A program made the position numbers and the translations under genes. The notes under the pieces are model-generated. The model saw only the letters and a list, made by a program, of their open reading frames with translations, did no database searches and was not told where the DNA came from. From Methylomonas rosea (GTDB taxonomy: Bacteria; Pseudomonadota; Gammaproteobacteria; Methylococcales; Methylomonadaceae): a stretch of DNA of 64,000 nucleotides. Below are positions 56,563 through 64,000 of this stretch, piece after piece. The stretch is taken from positions 62,001 through 126,000 of the forward strand of contig NZ_JANIBL010000002.1 in NCBI RefSeq assembly GCF_024505055.1. The letters are read 5' to 3'. Positions within the stretch are counted from its first letter, which is position 1; every line of letters begins with the position of its first letter.

Positions 56563-57303
56563 GTGAAGCATTTCCGCCATCCGGCCCGCTATCGCCAATT
56601 CTGGCGCCAACCCAAAACGGCTCTTTCTTTGCTGCAACGTTGCAAGCGTGGACTGGTTTATGCGTTGCTGTTTTTTGTGCTCAGTTCGCTGGTGCTCGTA
56701 GGCGTATTGCGGTACCTGCCCGCGCCGACATCGGCATTCATGCTGCATCAGCATGTCGACGATCTGGCCGAAGGCCGACACTATAAAGGTATTGATCAAC
56801 GCTGGGTCAGTCGCCGGCACATTTCGCCGCACGCCTTTGCCGCGGTGATCGCATCCGAAGATCAATTGTTTTATCAGCATAACGGCTTCGATGTCGACGC
56901 CATCGCCAAAGCTTTTAATCAATATTTGCGCGGCGGAAAACTGCGCGGGGCCAGCACGATTAGTCAGCAAGTGGCGAAGAATTTGTTTTTGAGCCCAGCC
57001 AAAAACTTCGGCCGCAAGGCCTTGGAGATTTGGTTTACGTTGTTAATAGAGGCTGTTTGGGATAAGCAGCGGATTCTGGAAATGTATTTGAATATTGCCG
57101 AATTCGGCGATCATCTATTTGGCATAGAAGCGGCCAGTCGCCGTTATTTCGGCATTTCCGCCCAGCAACTATCTGCCGGTCAGGCGGCGCTGTTGGCCGC
57201 TACGTTGCCAAATCCGATTTTGCTAAAAGCCGATCAGCCCAGCGCTTATTTACATAAACGCCAAAGCTGGATACTGGGCCAGATGCGGGCTTTGGGGAAT
57301 TGA
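56563..57303 (+). CDS. mtgA: Monofunctional peptidoglycan transglycosylase
   Basis: 246-aa inner-membrane glycosyltransferase (GT51) polymerising lipid II. One span (YALLFFVLSSLVLVGVLRYL), catalytic Glu in IASEDQLFYQHNGFD, and GASTISQQVAKNLFLS, EMYLNIAEFG are conserved. GTG 56563 gives the usual length (E. coli 242 aa). An upstream frame from TTG at 56452 would be too long and has no ribosome site. Confidence 0.88.
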   Translation: MKHFRHPARYRQFWRQPKTALSLLQRCKRGLVYALLFFVLSSLVLVGVLRYLPAPTSAFMLHQHVDDLAEGRHYKGIDQRWVSRRHISPHAFAAVIASEDQLFYQHNGFDVDAIAKAFNQYLRGGKLRGASTISQQVAKNLFLSPAKNFGRKALEIWFTLLIEAVWDKQRILEMYLNIAEFGDHLFGIEAASRRYFGISAQQLSAGQAALLAATLPNPILLKADQPSAYLHKRQSWILGQMRALGN

Positions 57304-57321
57304 TCTCGTGTTGCTGGTAAG

Positions 57322-57966
57322 TTAATCCTCTGCGTCCTCATTGTCCTGCGTGTCCTCGTCAACGGGCGGTAGGCCGGATGCATCGGCAATCAGTTCTTTC
57401 AGATACTTGTATAACAAGCGCGCTGACTTCGGCGGTTTGGCTTCCTTGGCCTCTTTCTGCGCGTTGCGCTGCAACTGACGTAGGTGCTGACTGTCTGCGG
57501 CAGGAAATTCTTCGATAAACAGGGTCAATTGCTGATTGCCATTGGCCGCCAGCAGCAGGTCGCGCCAGCGCTCGGCCTGATGATGTTCTCTGACCGCATG
57601 GGCGCTGCGATTTTTCATCCGCGCCAATTTTTCATGAATCGCGGCGGTATCCAGCTTTCTGAGTTGTGCAGTGATGTATTTCAACAAGCGCTTTCTGGCG
57701 GAGTTATGCCCCATCTTGCCGGCATCGCGCATGGCTTGTTCTATGCTCTCGGGCAATTCGAATTCGGCGATATGCGCAGGGGACAGCGCGCAAATTTCCT
57801 CAGCCATCGCAAAAACTTCGGCTATTTCTTTTTTGATGCGGGTCTTGTTGGGGCGTACCGCGTAATGATCGGCTTCCTCGTCCTCGCTCTCGCCGTCGTC
57901 CTCATACTCGGGTTCGTCGTAATAATCTTCTTCTTCGTATTCTTCTTGGTATTCTTCGTCGTTCAT
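57322..57966 (-). CDS. darP: Ribosome maturation factor DarP/YjgA, acidic N-terminus
   Basis: 214-aa DUF615 protein that assists 50S assembly. The core (~40-200) shows ALSPAHIAEFELPESIEQAM and RRKLLKYITAQLRKLD-like signature. Unusual is the N-terminal ~36 residues, nearly all Asp, Glu and Tyr, absent from the E. coli protein. The neighbouring small membrane protein stops 1 nt before this ATG, so they are cotranscribed. Confidence 0.85.
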   Translation of the reverse strand: MNDEEYQEEYEEEDYYDEPEYEDDGESEDEEADHYAVRPNKTRIKKEIAEVFAMAEEICALSPAHIAEFELPESIEQAMRDAGKMGHNSARKRLLKYITAQLRKLDTAAIHEKLARMKNRSAHAVREHHQAERWRDLLLAANGNQQLTLFIEEFPAADSQHLRQLQRNAQKEAKEAKPPKSARLLYKYLKELIADASGLPPVDEDTQDNEDAED

Positions 57967-57967
57967 G

Positions 57968-58150
57968 TCAAACCATTGCTATTAAGAAAAGCACGAACAT
58001 CACCACCATCAATAACGGCACGATGACGCTGGGCCAGTCGGACGGTGTTTGTTTGCTGCGCGCCAGTGCGGCTTTGATGCCGGGCTGCATCCAGAACAAA
58101 AGCAGCAGCGCCAGGGCGCCGAGTATCAGGTTTTCCCAGGTTGACAGCAT
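57968..58150 (-). CDS. Small two-span membrane protein, unknown
   Basis: 60-aa protein with two hydrophobic segments (LILGALALLLLFWM and VIVPLLMVVMFVLFLIAMV) around a basic loop. Its stop is 1 nt from the DarP start. I do not recognise the family. ATG 58150 is used rather than an upstream start without a ribosome site. Confidence 0.6.
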   Translation of the reverse strand: MLSTWENLILGALALLLLFWMQPGIKAALARSKQTPSDWPSVIVPLLMVVMFVLFLIAMV

Positions 58151-58311
58151 GATGTGACCGCTTTGTTGTGAGTAAGGGAAGTCGCTGGGGACTTTGCCAT
58201 GCGGCATTCTAACAAACCTTGCCATACAATAAGACATTGCTTGCTGTGACAAATTAAAAGTTATTTCTCGAGATTTATCGCTAAGCGATTATTGCGACAG
58301 GGTAAATTCAG

Positions 58312-58523
58312 TTATTCACAGAAGCTGTGGATAACTCTGTGTGTTAATTGTCGAAAGCCTTTGCTATTCCCCGGCAGCCCTGGGTTGCGGTCAAATTGTA
58401 TAACATTAACTCAATAGTATTAGTGCATAATAATCAATGTGTTATAAATGATTCGTTGTATTTCAACAAGTTATTTTGTCAAGCGTTTTTATGGTCTTGC
58501 TGTAAACAGCTTAATGTGTATAA
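58312..58523. promoter_or_regulatory. DnaA-box cluster in AT-rich region before rdgC
   Basis: Three sites matching TTATNCACA: TTATTCACA (58312-58320, plus), TTATCCACA (58326-58334, minus) and TTATACACA (58515-58523, minus). The first two form an inverted pair 5 bp apart. The stretch between is clearly AT-rich. No dnaA, dnaN or gyrB lies near, so a replication origin is not supported; DnaA-controlled expression of rdgC or a DnaA-titration site is as likely. A palindrome (ATCGCTAAGCGAT) at 58277-58289 and a CGCAAATTTGCG palindrome at 58603-58614 are also in this gap. Confidence 0.65.
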
Positions 58524-58646
58524 CTCGGTTACATGTCAGACAAATTTGCTGTCAAACTGTATTTTTTGGCTAGGCTTTAAGCGGGCCAGCTTATATGGTC
58601 TGCGCAAATTTGCGATAATGGCCGGTTTTTAAAAAAGAGTTATTTC

Positions 58647-59555
58647 ATGTGGTTTAAAAATCTTGCCGTCTACCGTTTCACCGAGCCGTTTACCTTGGAT
58701 GCCGCTGCCCTGGAGCAAAAGCTGCAACAACAGCCGTTCCGTTCCTGCGGCAGTCACGACGAGTTCAGTTTCGGTTGGACTGCGCCGCTTGGCAGAGCCT
58801 CTGACGCGCTGGTGCATGCCAATAATGGTTTTTTGATGTTATGCGGCAAAAAGGAAGAAAAAGTCGTGCCGGCATCGGTAATCAACGAGATGCTGCAAGA
58901 GCGAATCAACGAAATCGAAGAGAGGGAGGCTCGCAAATTGCCTGCGAAGGAGCGCAGTCGGATCAAGGATGAGTTGATCTTTGAGCTATTGCCGCGGGCG
59001 TTTTCGTTTTCCCGCAAAACCTATGCATATATAGACAGTCAGGGCGGCTGGCTCGTCGTTGATGCGGCATCGGCTAAAAAAGCCGAAGACATGCTCAGCC
59101 AGTTGCGCAAGTGCCTGGGTTCTCTGCCGATAGTGCCGCTCACCGCCACCGCGAAGCCGGCTAGTGTGATGACGCAATGGCTGATCGACAACACCTCGCC
59201 GAAAGATATTTTGATCGAAGACGAATGCGAGCTGCGTTCGCCGGAAGAAGAGGGCTCGATTATTCGTTGCAAACGCCACGACTTGGCCTTGCCGGAAATC
59301 AAGAATCATCTGGATAGTGGCAAACAAGTGATTAAGCTGGCGATGAGTTGGGCCGAACGTATTTCGTTTGTGTTGGACGAGAACTTGGCGGTCAAACGGC
59401 TAAAGTTTCTTGATCTTATTCAGGAGCAAGCGGCCGATATCGAAGCATTCGACGAAGTCGAACAGTTCGATGCCGATTTTTCCATTATGACTGCGGAACT
59501 TGCTCTGTTTTTGCCGCGTCTGCTTGAATTATTTACTGCTGAAGGTAATGCCTAA
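58647..59555 (+). CDS. rdgC: Recombination-associated protein RdgC
   Basis: 302-aa ring-forming DNA-binding protein that inhibits RecA-driven strand exchange. It opens MWFKNLAVYRFTEPF; FSFGWTAPLGRASDAL, LPRAFSFSRKTYAYID and SEEL-like SPEEEGSIIRCKRHDL are conserved. Length equals the E. coli protein. It is coupled to the L,D-transpeptidase by TAATG. Confidence 0.96.
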   Translation: MWFKNLAVYRFTEPFTLDAAALEQKLQQQPFRSCGSHDEFSFGWTAPLGRASDALVHANNGFLMLCGKKEEKVVPASVINEMLQERINEIEEREARKLPAKERSRIKDELIFELLPRAFSFSRKTYAYIDSQGGWLVVDAASAKKAEDMLSQLRKCLGSLPIVPLTATAKPASVMTQWLIDNTSPKDILIEDECELRSPEEEGSIIRCKRHDLALPEIKNHLDSGKQVIKLAMSWAERISFVLDENLAVKRLKFLDLIQEQAADIEAFDEVEQFDADFSIMTAELALFLPRLLELFTAEGNA

Positions 59556-60514
59556 TGAAAACCCGATTGTTAACCAGTCTATTGCTGAGCGCCAGCACAG
59601 CGGCATCGGCCTTGACTTTGGCGCCGCCGGACAGGCCGGGCGACAGCTTGATTGGCAACCCGCCGCACGAGGTGAAATATGTCGCGGCCAAAGAGGAAGA
59701 TACGCTGATTGATATTGCGGTCAATTTCCGGCTCGGTCAGGATCAAATCGTTTTGGCCAATCCCTATGTGGACCGCTGGCTGCCAAAAGCTGGTACTCAG
59801 GTGCGCATACCCAGCAGCTTTTTGCTGCCGAATGCGCCTCGGGAAGGCATAGTGGTCAATCTGCCGGAAATGCGGATTTACTATTATGCGGATCCGCGCA
59901 GAATCGAAACCTATGCGATTGGTATAGGCAGGGAAGATAACTGGAAAACCCCGCTGGGCAAAACGCGCATTGCCGGAAAAACCGAGAATCCGTCGTGGAC
60001 GCCTCCGCCATCTATTATTGCCGAACATTTGGCCGACGGCGATGTGTTGGATCCCTATTATCCGCCCGGTCCGAATAACCCGTTAGGTCTATTTGCGTTT
60101 AGATTGGGGATACCCGGTTATCTGATTCATAGTACCAACGTTGTTAACGGCATCGGTATGCGGGTTAGTCATGGTTGCATGCGGATGTATCCTGCCGATA
60201 TAGAGCAATTTTTTCCAATGGTAAAAGTTGGCACTCAGGTCAATATTGTCAATCAATCGATCAAAGTCGGCTGGTATCACGACACCTTGTACATGGAAGT
60301 GTATCCGGAGTTGGAAGAGACGCCGGCAACCTATGAGCAAAGACTGCACACGGCGTTAAATCTGATAGAGCAGGCTAACGGCGGACAAATGCCGGTCATC
60401 AAAGGCTCGGTGTTGAAGAATGCGGTCGAAAAAGCAACAGGTATCCCTGTCGCGATTTACGAACGTCCTGCGCAAACGCCACCTGTTGTACAAACTCAGG
60501 TCGCACCGCGCTGA
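59555..60514 (+). CDS. L,D-transpeptidase with LysM-like domain (ErfK/YbiS)
   Basis: 319-aa exported YkuD enzyme. Signal peptide to AASA, a LysM-like module (~41-88; EDTLIDIAVNFRLGQDQI), and the catalytic site IHSTN with VSHGCMRMYPAD, Cys208 with His206. Enzymes of this type attach Lpp or cross-link peptidoglycan. An Lpp-like lipoprotein and a second L,D-transpeptidase follow on the other strand. Confidence 0.92.
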   Translation: MKTRLLTSLLLSASTAASALTLAPPDRPGDSLIGNPPHEVKYVAAKEEDTLIDIAVNFRLGQDQIVLANPYVDRWLPKAGTQVRIPSSFLLPNAPREGIVVNLPEMRIYYYADPRRIETYAIGIGREDNWKTPLGKTRIAGKTENPSWTPPPSIIAEHLADGDVLDPYYPPGPNNPLGLFAFRLGIPGYLIHSTNVVNGIGMRVSHGCMRMYPADIEQFFPMVKVGTQVNIVNQSIKVGWYHDTLYMEVYPELEETPATYEQRLHTALNLIEQANGGQMPVIKGSVLKNAVEKATGIPVAIYERPAQTPPVVQTQVAPR

Positions 60515-60526
60515 AGACATTAAAAA

Positions 60527-60557
60527 AGCCCGTGGCCTTGCGGCTCACGGGCTTTTT
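60527..60557. terminator. Bidirectional terminator between L,D-transpeptidase and lipoprotein
   Basis: AGCCCGTG and CACGGGCT around an 11-nt loop, flanked by A and T runs, between convergent genes. Confidence 0.85.
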
Positions 60558-60580
60558 AAAATCAACAACAGCAATAAGGC

Positions 60581-60859
60581 TTATTTGTGTTGTGATTTTT
60601 TGAACATACGGTCCAATTTGCTGTTTGTATCTTGAGCATATTGGGCAGCACGGTTAGCAGCAGCTTCAGCAGCAGCGGCTTTAGCAGCAGCTTCAGCAGC
60701 AGCAGCTTTTGCAGAAGCAGCGTCAGCAGATGCAGTAGAAACTTTGCCTTCCAAAGTGCCTACTCTTGCGTCCAAAGCTTCCAGGTCTGAAGTGCTTGCG
60801 CAACCGGTTGCCAAAGCTGCAATTGCAACAACTGCTGATAATTTAATAGCTCTCATCAT
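60581..60859 (-). CDS. Lpp/OprI-like outer-membrane lipoprotein
   Basis: 92-aa lipoprotein. Signal peptide with lipobox ATGCAS, then a heptad-rich coil (LEALDARVGTLEGKVSTA) and an Ala-rich segment, ending SQHK. The C-terminal Lys is where Lpp is joined to peptidoglycan by L,D-transpeptidases, which fits both neighbours. AAGGGG precedes the first of two ATGs. Confidence 0.88.
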   Translation of the reverse strand: MMRAIKLSAVVAIAALATGCASTSDLEALDARVGTLEGKVSTASADAASAKAAAAEAAAKAAAAEAAANRAAQYAQDTNSKLDRMFKKSQHK

Positions 60860-60943
60860 GGTTTTCCCCTTGATTGTGGTTTCAAAAAATAATAAATGAA
60901 AAACGGTGGTAATTGTCCAACATTTTTTTGGATTATACCAACA

Positions 60944-61498
60944 TTATTTCACGGTTACGAGTGTCCCTTTTTCTACCCATTGACTTAACTGATCGATTTG
61001 ATCGTTAGTCAACGCGATACATCCGTGTGTCCAATTCATGGATCTGTGGATGGACAGACTACCGCTGCCCAAGCCATGAATACCGATTTGCCCACCGAGA
61101 TCGGTATTTTGCGGCGGAATTTGTCCGGCAGAATGCGCTCTGGCAATAGCTTCGTAAGTGTCGAGATCGATTTTGCCTTTTTTTAAGGCATTATCGGCAT
61201 TGTCTACATTTGGATAGGTCAAACCAAAGAACTTACGGAAGGCGCTTCTTTCGTTGATCCAGCCGATCCGATAGTTACCGAGCGGCGTAATGTCATCGCC
61301 GCGATGATTCTTTTCGCCCGCGCCGTTACGGCCGATGGCGATATTTTCCAGCACAGCAACTGTCTTGTCACCTTTCCTGACTTCCATGCTTTGCGTCTGC
61401 GTATCGACCAGCAACCAAACATCCTCGCCGGCGAAACTACGTGCCGATACGGTACAGCCCATCACAATCAAAACACCTAATAATTTTTTCTTTATCAT
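60944..61498 (-). CDS. L,D-transpeptidase (YkuD/ErfK), second copy
   Basis: 184-aa exported enzyme with catalytic motif IHGLGSGSLSIHRSMNWTHG plus the catalytic Cys after it. There is no LysM. The ATG 61498 is preferred; a longer frame runs into the pgm promoter region. Located 84 bp behind the lipoprotein on the same strand and divergent from pgm. Confidence 0.9.
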   Translation of the reverse strand: MIKKKLLGVLIVMGCTVSARSFAGEDVWLLVDTQTQSMEVRKGDKTVAVLENIAIGRNGAGEKNHRGDDITPLGNYRIGWINERSAFRKFFGLTYPNVDNADNALKKGKIDLDTYEAIARAHSAGQIPPQNTDLGGQIGIHGLGSGSLSIHRSMNWTHGCIALTNDQIDQLSQWVEKGTLVTVK

Positions 61499-61567
61499 GG
61501 CAATCTGTAAATAATCAAAGTTTTGGTGTAATTTAACCCTTTCGAAACGAGGTATTACAAAGGGTAG

Positions 61568-63205
<1,638 letters not shown>

Positions 63206-63225
63206 TCGAGACAGGCGAAACAAAA

Positions 63226-63257
63226 CGTTAGGTCTGGCTCAACCGCCTGACCTAACG
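63226..63257. terminator. Hairpin at pgm/SpoIID convergent end
   Basis: CGTTAGGTC and GACCTAACG, 9-bp arms with a 14-nt loop, between pgm and the convergent SpoIID gene and overlapping the stop of the latter. Confidence 0.6.
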
Positions 63258-64000
63258 GCTCTGTCCGTAAGCATCTCGCAAAATCTGTTCTGCGTTACGA
63301 CCACCTTCCGCCAAAGCCTGAGCCCTGCCGATGGACAAGCCCAGGCCGTGTCCAGCGCCTATGCCTACAAATTGCCAGGTCTGACCATTGGCAGCTGTTA
63401 TTGAATCAGGACAAGAAGGCAGCTTCAGCGTGTTACGAAAAATTTCGCAACTGAGCAGCTCTTCGCTGGCCGGATAAAATAATCTGATAAACAACTCGCC
63501 GTCCTTGCGCCGTTCGCGACGAATGTCCAAAATTTGATTTTCCGCAAACACCCGGCGTAACGCCTCGCTTGAGAGCTGCCGTTGCCAGTGCTGATCGCCG
63601 CCATTGGCAAACGGCAACCAATTCAATCCGGATTCGGCTGCCAGCTTGTCTAAAAGCTGCATTAACGCCATATCGGTATGGCTGCTACGACGTGGTTTGT
63701 CCTCAGGCAACTCGCCGAGATAAACCATGCAATGCGTGGTATCGCAAAGCGAGCTTGATTCATTATGCCTGTGGCTACCGTGACTGCCGTTCCAGGCGAT
63801 CACTGCCCGCATCGCTTCGCGGGCACTGCCCACCAAATTTTGTGCTTCGGCAGCCAACACGCCATCGACATAGCTACCGACATCGGTTTCCAGCACCGTT
63901 GGCCCATGTTTGTCTGTTTGTCGCAGAACGCCTTTCACAATCCGCTCTGATCGGCTAGCGCGTGCGGTCGAGACGATTCTAAATTGTCCGCAAACAGTAA
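63252..64000 (-). CDS. SpoIID/LytB-domain protein, 5' end outside window
   Basis: At least 249 aa of a SpoIID/LytB-like protein (FRIVSTARASRSERIVKGVL, then AAEAQNLVGSAREAMRAVIAW and GAGHGLGLSIGRAQALAEGG). In Bacillus SpoIID degrades denuded peptidoglycan during engulfment; homologues in Gram-negatives are thought to act on the cell wall. A GTG at 63938 is an internal codon, since the frame stays open to the window edge, so the true start lies outside. Confidence 0.88.
   Translation of the reverse strand, partial: TVCGQFRIVSTARASRSERIVKGVLRQTDKHGPTVLETDVGSYVDGVLAAEAQNLVGSAREAMRAVIAWNGSHGSHRHNESSSLCDTTHCMVYLGELPEDKPRRSSHTDMALMQLLDKLAAESGLNWLPFANGGDQHWQRQLSSEALRRVFAENQILDIRRERRKDGELFIRLFYPASEELLSCEIFRNTLKLPSCPDSITAANGQTWQFVGIGAGHGLGLSIGRAQALAEGGRNAEQILRDAYGQSR

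Noticed and set aside
58312-58523. Chromosome origin oriC
   Set aside because: Only three boxes, and no dnaA, dnaN, rpmH or gidA nearby. Kept as a DnaA-binding region only.
58348-58632. 95-codon frame in the AT-rich gap before rdgC
   Set aside because: It covers the DnaA boxes and the rdgC promoter region, has many rare residues for a small protein and no start signal.

Overview
This window is about 64 kb of bacterial chromosome with moderate GC, dense coding and housekeeping genes throughout. The protein set (TatABC behind HisE, long Pseudomonas-type PstC/PstA, RdgC, Hda, DarP, YicC beside RNase PH, an Lpp/OprI-like lipoprotein, several TonB receptors) indicates a gammaproteobacterium. The overall impression is of a Methylomonas-like member of the Methylococcales, but no methane-oxidation gene lies here, so that placement is inference. 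I see no rRNA, tRNA, CRISPR array, phage or intact insertion sequence.

Layout. 1-2.1 kb: a beta-carbonic anhydrase cut by the window edge, then a SulP transporter, a likely bicarbonate-uptake pair. 2.6-5.1 kb: an orphan membrane PAS histidine kinase. 5.1-9.4 kb: rph, rdgB and a small-molecule kinase on the minus strand, a Ser/Thr kinase, and divergent yicC. 9.7-14.4 kb: a TauE/SafE exporter, typA/bipA, rhodanese, a methyltransferase and a LysR regulator. 14.5-20.4 kb: a small membrane ORF, hisE-tatABC-yggS, argS, a SPOR protein and a FlgO-like lipoprotein. 20.5-22.1 kb: asparaginase and folA. 22.1-28.9 kb: pstSCAB-phoU behind a four-unit Pho box. 29-31.5 kb: a TonB receptor with a YfiR protein. 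31.6-33.2 kb: a methyltransferase and a Tim44-like protein.

33.4-40.5 kb holds a heavy-metal RND efflux operon: a His-rich exported protein, TolC-like, adaptor, CzcA-like pump and DUF3240. It is followed by an unusual protein that appears to fuse an RRM-like domain to a second DUF3240-like domain. 40.5-46.6 kb: fdxA, a stand-alone EF-G, panE-hda-DUF2069, yceI and a GNAT acetyltransferase. 46.8-56 kb is an accessory metal-uptake region with two TonB siderophore-type receptors, two ECF sigma factors, one FecR, and a sialidase-fold protein with a CSCC cluster.

56.5-64 kb is cell-envelope and replication-linked: mtgA, darP, a small membrane protein, an AT-rich stretch with three DnaA boxes, rdgC, two L,D-transpeptidases around an Lpp-like lipoprotein, pgm, and a SpoIID-type protein running off the edge. 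Genes are often packed with ATGA, GTGA or TAATG overlaps, so several operons can be read directly from spacing. The strongest candidates for something new are the RRM-DUF3240 protein of the metal-efflux locus, the DnaA-box cluster before rdgC, and the CSCC sialidase-fold protein between two iron-type signalling units.
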